From Bolinopsis microptera (lineage: Eukaryota; Ctenophora; Tentaculata; Lobata; Bolinopsidae), in contig NC_087082.1 in the NCBI RefSeq assembly GCF_026151205.1, forward strand, positions 17,639,401 through 17,703,400: a stretch of 64,000 nt of DNA, written 5' to 3'. Positions 54,886 through 64,000 of the stretch are shown here, piece after piece. Below the pieces are notes generated by a model. It did no database searches, was not told where the DNA came from, and was given only the letters and a program-made list of their open reading frames with translations. Each line of letters starts with the position of its first letter. Within the stretch, counting starts at the first letter, position 1. The position numbers were made by a program, and so were the translations under genes.

Positions 54886-55470
54886 TGCTAGCCTATTTTG
54901 TAATTGTTGCTCGCTCCTCAAAAATACGTCGAAAAGAATCCAGGGTGATGCAGGATAGGAGAGTGCAGACCATAAAGTTTACGCACCCACCCTTGCCTCC
55001 TGAATTCTTGGTTGGATAGACAATTATGCAAAATTTGTCGTTTATACTCCAAGTCCCTTTGTTAATAGAAGTAGTCGAGCGTGCTAAATCACTCTACAGT
55101 CGATCTTCGAGATTGTTCTAAAAGGGCCCCCCGACAGTTGAAACCAACTACAATTGATGTATTTTTGGGCGCTGATTCCGAATCACCCCCCATAGCATAG
55201 GGTTAAAATGCTCCCCTGACGAGATATTGGCGAAAAATTGTCTCGATCACGTGATATGACCGTATAAGGAAGTTAGTCTAATTTCTCGTTAGAGTTAGGG
55301 TTTCAGCATATGGTTTTGTTAAGGATTGGGTTAGGTTTAGGGTTGGGATCAGATTATAGGGTTAAAGTTTCGAATAGTCGTTCAGGACCAGCTAGACTTA
55401 GTGCTTAGAGAACGGGTTGAAAAAGTCACGTGACAGTTGTATTTGAGTGTAAAGTGATTAATTATCATCC

Positions 55471-56108
55471 AGAAGTAGTATTATTTATGTCTGGAGTTAG
55501 CTTCATTCAATAATAACAATATCAATATATATAATCAATATCAATATCAATATCAGACTAAACTATCAAATAAATAAATTATCAAATATAAATTATTAAT
55601 TCACTCTGATTAAAAAGTTATAAATTAGGATATTTAATATTTAAGAATTACAACTACAAGTGGTTAAAAACGCCCAAACTCGATCTGAGAGATTTTCAGT
55701 CTATACTAGTACAATAATGAAAGCAATTGGCAATAGTTTAAATTATGTGCCACTGCAATTAGATTGAATTACTGTTACTTAAAATTGTTTGGAGTCCAAG
55801 TATCTTTTAAGTCAGTTATATCATATATCAATATGCGAAGAGCTAGAAAAGCTCGAAAAGATCGCCGTGCATTGTTCATTGTAATTGCATTGCATTGTTA
55901 TGGGACTGGCGTGCCAGGTAAACAAATCGAACGTTATATTTATAAAAAACAAACCCAAAATTAAATTCGTGAAAATTGAAAATGCCGCCCGCCCTGCATA
56001 CATCATAGCGAGTGTATCGAGGGCAGTCGTTTCGCCACTGAGTTAAGCATTATCAATTATAATATATGTAAGGGTAGAAGAACTTTTAAACGAGCAGGTT
56101 GCAAATGT
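55471..56108. other. Intergenic, no gene seen
   Basis: Starts with short AATATCAATATCAAT repeats (55515-55560). A 66-codon open frame at 55764-55964 has no support. Confidence 0.35.
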
Positions 56109-56319
56109 TACCTGGGGCTGGGGACCCAAGCTATTATGCTCATAAATAGAGATTCGGCAGAATGACAGGCTGAGCGCCGCCCAGTAAAGCAGGTAATACT
56201 GCGAATGTTCAACACGACGGGAAATGCAATGGGCTCTTACTAATTCGCTCGCCCAAAAATCACGTAATTGGAGGACTTCGCCGCTTCGACGCGCCGCGCG
56301 AACTAGCATTCTTGCTTCG

Positions 56320-56437
56320 CATCGAAGCAACGTCGAAGCAACGTCGAAGCAACGTCGAAGCAACGTCGAAGCAACGTCGAAGCAACGTCGAAGCAACGTC
56401 GAAGCAACGTCGAAGCAACGTCGAAGCAACGTCGATC
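56320..56437. repeat. 12-bp minisatellite
   Basis: About ten units of AACGTCGAAGCA. Open frames on both strands are by-products of the period. Confidence 0.9.
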
Positions 56438-56509
56438 GTTGCTCTGCTTCGCAGAGCAACGATCTCGATGGGTTGACATCGTCAACCAAATCACGTAACT
56501 GTGGTTATA

Positions 56510-56610
56510 GGTTTATAACCTACCAAGTGCCAACTGCCAAGACGCGCGCCGACGGTCTTATATTTTGTATTTGAAATTGAAACAAATATTTTACGAGTAT
56601 CACCCGTTAA
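56510..56610 (-). repeat. Dispersed repeat, copy 3
   Basis: Inverted relative of 4540-4696 and 8503-8600: on the minus strand CTTAACGGGTGATACTCGT, then GACCGTCGGCGCGCGTCTTGG, ending with the palindrome GGTTATAAACCTATAACC. Confidence 0.6.
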
Positions 56611-57329
56611 GATTTTGGTTTTTATGGTTGAAATGGCTTTGCAGCCAAACAAAACGGTTTTACATAAACCCTAAATCTAATTCCAATCATAACCCCGAAG
56701 CTATTCATAACCCTAATTCTAAATAAAACAATAAAATTCGTGTTTTACTAGTCCATAGCCTGTCACGTGACCAAAACAGGTGTTTGCCCATAACTCCCTA
56801 GAGAAGCATTTGTACTCTACGCACTACGCCTGTCATTCCGCCGAATGACAGGCTATTATGTTTATGAACATAATATCCTGGGATCCCCAGGTAAGGCCAA
56901 CAGTAGTATATATAGTTAATAGTGAACCGACGACTCTACAATCGCGCGCATTGTCACGTGTGTGATATATTATGCCAGTGGATTGCACAATAACTTTGCA
57001 GAGGGTCGGATGCAGGTTTAACTAGCAGATACATGTGTAGTACGATAGTTATTCCATTCCGTGATTTTACTTTCGCTTTTCTTTAATTTCTGCAATTTCT
57101 TGCAACAAGACACTAAAATAACAAGTGAGTTTTGAAAATTGAATCATAATTGTTTTGCAGTTGAACAACAAGACTTATCAGATTTTGGACGAAAGCTAAC
57201 AGTGTTTACTGTTTATCAATATATCAACCGATACCAATTGATTTATTGGAACTTTCAAATTAATTAGAAATCATCATATTCCTTTCCTATACTTGGTGTG
57301 TCAGAAGCCATTATTTCAGATCTGAAAAT

Positions 57330-58214
57330 ATGGCAGAAGAGGGACTTCAATCTCCAAAACCTGGCTGGTACGTCTACGAGAAGCCTTATGGCTGGGAGGA
57401 AGAGGGCGATCTTACAAAAATAGAAAAGGATTTCAGGAAGGAGATGGGTAGAATGAATCCCGAGGACTACGACTATTCGGAAGATCCAGTTTTAAAGGCG
57501 ATGAGGCTGGAAGCTGAGGCCGAACACGCAAAAAAGAATTTCCAGACTGGACGCAAACATGCTAAGATGATCAAAGACCACATCGTTGCATCAAGGAAAC
57601 TTAACTTTGAAAGGAGATCGTCAAAAGCCTCCGTCAGTTCTTATGATACCGAAGACTTCATGAGCCAGCCCGATGAAAGGATTTGGGACGAACAGGGCGA
57701 AAAAGCTTGGATGGCAGCTTACAAAAGTAAGGCAAAGAGAAACAAGAAATTGAGGAAAATGCTCGCCAGTGCTCCTGGTCATTCTCCCGTAAAAGCAAAG
57801 GTACCATCACCAATAAAAATAGCACAAGCATACGCACAACAAAGCCCCGCTGTGCAAAAAGCTGTAGCAGCAGTACTTGCTGCCAGCCCTCCCCCACCTA
57901 TCAGCCCCAAGAAGTTTGGAGACATTAACTTAGACAGCAGCGATGATGAGGTTCCTATGCCAACAAACTTCGCCAAAAAGATGTCCATGGCGGGCAAGAA
58001 ATCTTTCTTTGCTTCTCCATCGAAAGGCAAATCTCCAAGCCCTTACAAGCCATTGCCTCCTGCCATCAAAAAAGCCTTCTTTGCACCACCTGATCTTGAT
58101 TCAGACTCAGACTCTGATGACATAGATATACCCGGATTCTCGAAAGTTCCTAGCCCCACCAAAAAGTTTAGTGTCAGTAAGAAAGCTTTCTTTGATAGTC
58201 CCTCAAAGCAGTAA
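57330..58214 (+). CDS. Unrecognised charged, Ser/Pro-rich protein
   Basis: 294 residues, one coding exon. A 5' untranslated intron is likely: donor ACAA|GTGAGT at about 57124 and acceptor TATTTCAG at about 57320. The N-terminal third is charged and rich in aromatic residues (GWYVYEKPYGWEEEGD, then NPEDYDYSEDPVLKAMRLEA). The middle is basic (KAWMAAYKSKAKRNKKLRKM) with an Ala/Gln segment. The C-terminal third has repeated short motifs KKSFFASPSK, KKAFFAPPD and KKAFFDSPSK separated by acidic SDSDSDD clusters, and many SP sites. These would suit proline-directed kinases and CK2. No domain is recognised; no signal peptide or membrane segment is present. The neighbour on the right is convergent. 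Confidence 0.8.
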   Translation: MAEEGLQSPKPGWYVYEKPYGWEEEGDLTKIEKDFRKEMGRMNPEDYDYSEDPVLKAMRLEAEAEHAKKNFQTGRKHAKMIKDHIVASRKLNFERRSSKASVSSYDTEDFMSQPDERIWDEQGEKAWMAAYKSKAKRNKKLRKMLASAPGHSPVKAKVPSPIKIAQAYAQQSPAVQKAVAAVLAASPPPPISPKKFGDINLDSSDDEVPMPTNFAKKMSMAGKKSFFASPSKGKSPSPYKPLPPAIKKAFFAPPDLDSDSDSDDIDIPGFSKVPSPTKKFSVSKKAFFDSPSKQ

Positions 58215-58341
58215 TTGATGGATTAAACGACACCCAAACTGATGTGATTTTAAATTTTTTTAGAGACATAATTATATTACCGATGATGCATTATTGAATT
58301 TGACCTTTGATACTTAAAACACTCTTTTATTCTTTCCGTTC

Positions 58342-58347
58342 AATAAA
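58342..58347 (+). terminator. Polyadenylation signal of the 57330 gene
   Basis: AATAAA about 130 nt after the stop codon. Confidence 0.55.
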
Positions 58348-58696
58348 TCATAAATCAATACTATAAGTTTCCAAAGTAAAGTTACTATTTACAACATCAC
58401 AAAATACATTTTCTTAATATATAAAGTTGAAAGCTTGTCATGAGCACTTAACGATATTCCATAAATTAACGAAATTATAACAAACTTAAAGTTAAACTTA
58501 AATGTTAGAGCGTATAACTATATTTATACTAAAACTTCAAAACTCAACGCAACGTATAAAGTTCAGATATACGCATTACTGTTACTATACGTAACGAGGA
58601 GGTTGTGGACTTAACTAATAAGTTTAACAGAGGTACCCTCTGCCCCAGTCGATGGTGATACATCAGCGTCAGAGATCAACGGTTTCTTTATAGGTC

Positions 58697-61600
58697 CTAG
58701 TAAAGTGAAACATTTTTCTTCAATGTAGCTTGTTTCCAAGGTGCTAGCTTGTTGAATTCCTCCTTAGGCATTTTAAGCACGTCCACGAATTCTGTGTCAC
58801 TCAGGTATTTCTGAAAGCGCAATGATTGTCAGTAACAATTTATTTCGAAGGATCACATCAAAATTGAAGTGTTTATAAATTGTGAACTTGTTCTTACAGA
58901 TAGATTTACCAAAATTCTGCAAATAATGAGATATTTAAGGCCTAAACATTCCCAGTGCAGACTAGACGAATAACTTAAGTGCCGATATATAGATAATTTG
59001 ATAATTTGTAATGAACAGTTAACAAGAGCTCAATCGGCTATTTCGGTACGGGAGCATTATCTCGAATGCTCTTTACAAATTAGGTCACAATGCCTCGCTG
59101 TACAGTTTGATTAAAAACTAGTTTAGTCCTTATATTGATTGCCGTGGAATCATATGGTGTTCAATCGATGCAATGGTTTGTATAGATAAAATATAACAAA
59201 ACAACCATATAAAATTGTTATTATCGTCTAAAAAGTTCGCCATTTTAGTGGAACACCAATTTGTAATGAACGAGACCTAACAGTCATTACGTTTCCAATC
59301 TACAAATAGAGGGTCTGTAACTGACCTGAAGTTGCAACTTGTCTACATGAGCCGGCAACTTGTTTCTGGGGCACCTGACCAAGTCTTGGTAAGAGATAAC
59401 TTGCGCGTCTTTCAGCTTCTCCTGCAGTTTTAACACTTCTCTGTAAGTCGCGGTCGCTTTTTTGGCCTTCATTGGTTGACCAACTCCTGGAATGGTTAAT
59501 AATAATAGTTAATTGTTGAAGTAATTTGGTACATAATTTCAAGATTTTAATTATATTAAATACAGGATTGACAATAATTATAAAGAGAATGCCCGGAAGA
59601 TGATCAGGCCTTATAGTCAGATGGCTTCGAAGGTATATTTCATTGAATACCCAGTCAAACAGATAATCAAATCAAAAGTCTATCATAGTTTTTTAAATGT
59701 GCTGTACCCTGAAAGTATGCCATAAATGAGAATCGAGTAAAAATGCCGCCGAATAAATAAGACGCATGCGACGTTCTTTAGAGTTCAATGCAGGGTTCCG
59801 TCGTACCGTCCTCCGCTTCAGTTTCTTTCACCGCAGCATCCTCTGCCTGGCCATTCTCTGCTGGGGTGTCATCAGCTGTACTGTCCTCGACTGTAGCCTC
59901 GTCTACTGTACTGTCGACCGCCGCAGTGTCTTCCAGTTCCACTGAAGTGTCCTCCACCGTAGTGTCCTCCACCGCGTCCATGAATGTACTAATACCGAAA
60001 ACAAAAATAATAATAACTATCAATTATGTAGATTTCTATTCATCATTTTTAAGATAATGCTAACGCTATCGAATTTATACAGAGAGATTAGGAAATAATT
60101 TGAACTTAAAAACTGTTCTCGCGGAAAAAAAGAAGAAAAAAGAATTAAACTGCGAGTCTTACCATGAGCAATTACATCACCCCCTCATTCTATATTCACG
60201 TTTAAATTAAAATGGTGAAATGATGATATAGCATGTTTAAAATTATAATTGGAAAATTTAATTCTTATTTTGATGAATTTAAACAAAGTGGAAAACTAAT
60301 GTAAATTGATTAGGTTCATTAGGCAATGCACGTTTGCAATTAAGTCTGCAATTACGAGATGAATATATCTTCTATAGAGCCACAACAAACTTGAAAATAA
60401 GGTCGAGAAAAGAGGGACAGATGTCTCAAAATAAATTAAATCAATAGAAAACGCGCCGTGCTGTCTTACTCAGGAACTGAACCAATAATAGCAAATTCAC
60501 AGTATCGAATTGTGCCAACAAAATAGAGCTTTGAACATTCAGTTCGACAGCTGTAAGAATGCACGCAAATTAACTGATTGGGTGGACAATAATGATATGC
60601 GCGTGCGTCCTCAGCATGGATATTAATCCAGCGGTTAGTGACCAATAGAGCAACATCTCAGACTATGATGAAGGGCAGAAGTCTGGGTAGTTTGTCAAAA
60701 ATGAGCCGTAGATTCGCGATATAGCTCGCTGAGTAATGTACTGTGGTGATGATAAAGTTGACAGCCAGCTAATAGCTCAATAGAATTAATTATCGATCTG
60801 ACGAAATAGGGCTAACTTGACTCACTGTTTTCGGGAGTTGTCCTAAGCCTTATACCAGTGGAGGTGTTGCTCCGGTTAAAGTAGATGGGACGAGACGACC
60901 GCTTCGCTTCCGAGTTGTGGATCACGTCAATGCCAGAGTTGACAGATCGGCTTCGTGTTAGATTTACCCCCTACAAAAAGTAAGACGTTACAGAAATATG
61001 TGTGTTTACCGTGCATGCAGCTCTATTATGCGAAGAATGCAATCAGCTATCCTAGAAAACGGGGAACCGGGCAAAAATATGGATCAGTGTGGCACCAAGT
61101 TGATATAAGGATTCACGAGCAAGGTCCGTCGTATGGGCACAACTTGATCATCCTCAATTACTGGGAAGTTTTGGAGCTTCCCAAGAGAAACTTAGATAGC
61201 GGGATAGCAATTAAACATGCTCAAAAAATCCCGAATATGGGAATAAACGTCAACGTACGCAAGATGTGACGTCGCTTTGACTGTTGCTCAGCGATTTGCA
61301 AACTTGGCTGATCTTTGCGGCGGTTCCGGCCAAGTCGAAGTTAGGATCGCCTCCGTTAGGAAATGTACTTGCCATCACTGAAAATGGGGTGAAATTCAAC
61401 ATTCTGTCTAGTAATTTAACTGAAATTGAAGTTTAAAACTTACTAAAACACAGACGCCAAAACACTGTCACACTCTCTATTAGTGGAATGAAGCTATACC
61501 AGGGACAAAGGGAACATTCCGCTGAGAACAAATAACTAGTAGTAATCTCTAGAGACGAATGAGTTTAAACATGAGCTAGAGAGCCGGTAGCACAGCCCTA

Positions 61601-63706
61601 GTCTTATGTGTGCTAAACGGGGCTAACACAGATACCTTATACACTAGTAGTAGATCTCTGTGAACATGTTATATTACTAACATGAGCTGAAATCTCCAGG
61701 CTGCACAAAACTCAATAATGTAAGAGATTACGACCACATAATACACACAACTTTCCCAACTTTGTAGATAAGTCGTATAAATACTGACTTGAAAGCTTAG
61801 TGAACTGTACATTGTACATACACAACGATAAGGCCGTATCCCATCCATGAAGAAATGGTGAACTGTTGCGTTGTGAAAATACAGTGATTGTCAAAGAAAC
61901 TATACAATGATGAATTTTATGCGGAAACTGATAATTGCTACATTGGTTTACCCGCTTGGTTCACTACTCACTAGTCATTATAAGTATAAAGATCTCTACG
62001 ATACGGATTAGCAACACCATTCGTACAAATGACTGACAGAGTTGTCAAATTGAGCGAAAATAGTAGACATAACCAGACAGGTTTTAAATGATTATAAATA
62101 TAGGTCTGCAACCAGAGATTGTCATTAAATAGACAAAACATGAAGTTCACTAATCGGTCTTTGCTATCCAAGAGCATTACTTTCCCTTCTCTAATAGCTC
62201 AGATTGGACACAAATTTGACTGACAGTATCTATAAACTGACCGCTTACATTTTAGTTTTTAACTAATTAATTACAACAGTAAAAATCTATTACATTTATG
62301 GAGTATTATGTATCGTGATGGAAACGTTTTATGCGGGTAAAATCCAGCCTAAACCCTGGTTCCATAACATGAAGGCCTAGTTTTAATTTGAAAAGCATAC
62401 TGACCGACAGCAAGGCTGGCAGCTGATCCGGATCTAGCAAGTCTGTCCACGTGGGTATTAGTCTGGGAACCAATGCTGCTCTGAACCATCTTATTCTCTC
62501 TGTTACTGTCACTGCTTAGGTTCCTCGCTCTGCTTGGGTGTCTGGAGATTGAGAGGTGGGGATCAGAGAATTTACAGGACTAGACGGTGTTGGGGACAAT
62601 ATTTGGAAACTGTCATGGTGAACACGCGAGTTTGACATTCGGGTTCGGAAGATTCTCAGAATTCAGATGTATTTTGAGACTTCAATTTATAAAGATATTT
62701 GTGGGCCAATTACCTGACACTGTCGGGCACGTGGTTGTCCACGTAGTTTCCATTGACTCCGAATGCGGCCTCACTGAAGGACTGACAGTAGGGGGAGGTG
62801 GAGCGTGGACGGTCTTCCACTGGGTCGGGGGAGGTCTTCTTCCACGTTGGCTGGAACATTTCTGGGGTTTTTCTTGCACTCACTGTAGAATGTAGATGGT
62901 ATTAAGTTACACGCGGTTTTCCCTCTACTTGTCTCTAGCAGTTCTATCACATATGTTAAAACTAGAAAAATGGTTTTTAAACCACCCCTCCCACCCTCTG
63001 ACGTTAAGATCGTTAATCCTGTCAAAACTTCCCAGTCTAATCACGATATGGAGTACCAGCACCCTTCAAACAGCCGCCGACATTTGCCTTAAATTAAATT
63101 ATCGACAGTTTCTTTGAGATCATTTTAATTTCCGATGAACTTGTAAACCTGGTTTGAGAGTTCCATCATACAGGCCAGAATCTGTTGAAACCCAACTTCT
63201 GCTCTGTTTTGTTAGTTTGCCAGGGTGAGTTGCACACTCGCAGTCATGGCTGAAATATATTGTTTCAAGTTCCCGCACATCAAGTAGTTAGTGTTTAGTG
63301 GCTGGAAAGTGGACGTTTATGAGTATGATTGTAAATATATTCGGGCATGTTCCTGTAGAAATAACAAAACAATTCTAGTAGTTACAGAACTGCCGGAATT
63401 AAGAGATTTAGCAACAACTCAGTCGAACAGAAATGAAGAACGTATGTTAATGAGTAATGGTTAAAGCCAAAGAGAATGGACATTGGACAGCAGGACAGGG
63501 AGGACGCTGTGTAAGCCAGTATATGGAACGAAGTGTGTGTTATATATACAAACAAAGCTAACAGACCAGGTAGCCGGCCCCCCTATAGAGATTCTAATTA
63601 ACCAGTCTAATTTATTACCTTTCTCCTCCTGGATCAGCTAGATTCTCTACACTCCCTAGGTACTTTGACTCAGGTCCCGGAGAGATGGGTCTTCTTCTGC
63701 TGTCAA
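58697..63706 (-). CDS. Villin-headpiece protein, dematin/abLIM-like (3' part; continues past right edge)
   Basis: Seven exons read from the right: 63619-63706, 62714-62872, 62405-62541, 61259-61377, 60826-60970, 59326-59486, 58697-58810. All phases agree, giving 306 residues and a stop. The last two exons form a complete C-terminal headpiece: VISYQDLVR, LPAHVDK, then KYLSDTEFVDVLKM, LAPWKQATLKK, ending NVSLY where villin has the -KGLF type. The PxWK motif and Lys-Lys needed for F-actin binding are present. Upstream exons are Ser/Arg/Pro-rich and probably disordered (RPISPGPESKYLGS, RPRSTSPYCQS, HPSRARNLSSDSNREN), like the linkers of dematin and abLIM. LIM or gelsolin domains, if any, would lie to the right. 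The acceptor at 62872 (GCAAG) is chosen because the nearby CTACAG acceptor (exon from 62882) breaks the frame. Likely an actin-binding cytoskeletal protein. Confidence 0.82.
59778..59981 (-). CDS. Acidic 67-residue frame inside the headpiece gene, possible alternative last exon
   Basis: Starts MDAVEDTTVEDTSVELEDTA, is almost entirely Glu/Asp/Thr/Ala with repeats of the form VEDTT and VEDST, and ends TEPCIEL. An acceptor-like TATTAG precedes it at about 59992. It lies in the intron between headpiece-gene exons 60826-60970 and 59326-59486. Its frame does not fit the phase of the preceding exon, so it would need another donor or its own ATG. It may be an alternative end without the headpiece, a small separate gene, or a chance low-complexity frame. 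Confidence 0.35.
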   Translation of the reverse strand: MDAVEDTTVEDTSVELEDTAAVDSTVDEATVEDSTADDTPAENGQAEDAAVKETEAEDGTTEPCIEL

Positions 63707-64000
63707 CTGAAATGATACCAGGGTTACGGAATGCGAGTCTTGGCGGGCAGCTCTTTGGTCATAACTCTAGTGAGAGTTTTTCGGCAAAACTATAAATCGT
63801 AGATTGCACATGCCAGTCTTAGTATGTGTCATGGTAAATTGTAAGTTATGCATGTCAACAGTTTCAAATGTCGCAGTTAATTGCTAGGCGCAAAAATAAC
63901 TCTAACTTATAAGATTTAATATTTATGGGTATCGATCACTTAGTACTCAATTTTATGAATTATGCATTAAGGGTGGCACATTGAATTGATTAATATTTAC
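63707..64000. other. Right edge, intron of the headpiece gene
   Basis: Directly upstream of the first visible headpiece-gene exon, so presumably intronic. No further exon is recognised. Confidence 0.35.

Larger units (their letters stand above)
52996..55470. mobile_element. 2.5-kb foldback element with telomere-like arms
   Basis: The left arm (52996-~53370) and right arm (~55076-55470) are inverted, diverged copies sharing GTCACTTGACTTTTTCAACC or its relative, CCTGAACGACTATTCG, CTTCCTTATACGGTCATATC and CACGTGAT. Both arms contain degenerate CCCTAA/TTAGGG motifs. The interior holds a Harbinger-like MITE and two hAT-like MITEs. No transposase is seen. It lies just downstream of the SUOX stop. 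Confidence 0.7.
56109..56893. mobile_element. Inverted-repeat element carrying a 12-bp minisatellite
   Basis: The left end ACCTGGGGCTGGGGACCC, then GCTATTATGCTCATAAA and GGCAGAATGACAGGC, is repeated inverted at the right end (GCCGAATGACAGGC, TTATGTTTATGAACATAAT, GGGATCCCCAGGT). The string GAGCGCCGCCCAGT at about 56174 recurs at about 52240. The interior holds a tandem repeat and a dispersed repeat copy. No transposase or clear target duplication was seen. Confidence 0.6.

Noticed and set aside
55764..55964. 66-codon frame with a basic RRARKARKDRR stretch as a transposase start
   Set aside because: Too short, no catalytic motif, and followed by a stop without a continuing exon that I can see.
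60955..61269. 104-codon plus-strand frame opposite the headpiece gene
   Set aside because: Starts at a GTG, not ATG, and has no recognised motif. It lies mainly in an intron of the minus-strand gene whose flanking exons are phase-consistent.

Overview
This is animal nuclear DNA: AT-rich, with spliced genes, phase-consistent GT-AG introns, TATA-like boxes, AATAAA signals and several families of cut-and-paste transposon remnants. Nothing looks bacterial or viral. The species cannot be fixed from the window. Intron-rich orthologues of bilaterian genes beside many MITEs would suit a marine invertebrate, possibly a cnidarian-like lineage; this is inference.

Layout. (1) 0.6-4.1 kb, + strand: nascent polypeptide-associated complex alpha (NACA). 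It has a 624-nt repetitive, symmetric-phase extra exon in the position of the vertebrate skNAC exon, and a one-base frame break in the NAC-domain exon. (2) 4.1-9.6 kb: intergenic DNA with a hAT-like MITE and a tandem array of ~705-bp units (4.5 copies). (3) 9.6-52.9 kb, + strand: a complete 13-exon sulfite oxidase gene (SUOX; 559 codons, all junction phases agree). Its introns are very large and hold other genes, all on the opposite strand. Intron 6 holds a 5.4-kb Mutator-like foldback element. Intron 7 (19.6 kb) holds seven related genes. Intron 9 holds an intronless class-A GPCR and long minisatellites. Intron 10 holds a secreted discoidin-like plus sushi protein. (4) 52.9-57 kb: foldback elements and nested MITEs. 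(5) 57.3-58.2 kb, + strand: an unrecognised charged, Ser/Pro-rich protein. (6) 58.7-63.7 kb, - strand: the 3' half of a villin-headpiece gene (dematin/abLIM-like), running off the right edge.

The most unusual content is the gene family in SUOX intron 7. Five members are type I membrane proteins: signal peptide, a short helical ectodomain with three shared motifs, one membrane helix, and a long acidic cytoplasmic tail packed with tyrosine motifs (YxxI/L, YxxP) and a recurring YSxxLxLNQTL-type module. One further member stops just after the membrane helix. Another is a tail with no ectodomain or membrane segment. Several carry in-frame tandem arrays that differ in copy number: an N-glycosylation-rich stalk in one, and a cytoplasmic Cys-containing heptad CSTSEEK in three. 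Promoter and 3' flanks are duplicated with the genes. The architecture suggests a fast-evolving tandem array of signalling receptors, perhaps immune or recognition-related. I do not recognise the ectodomain, and the function is inference.
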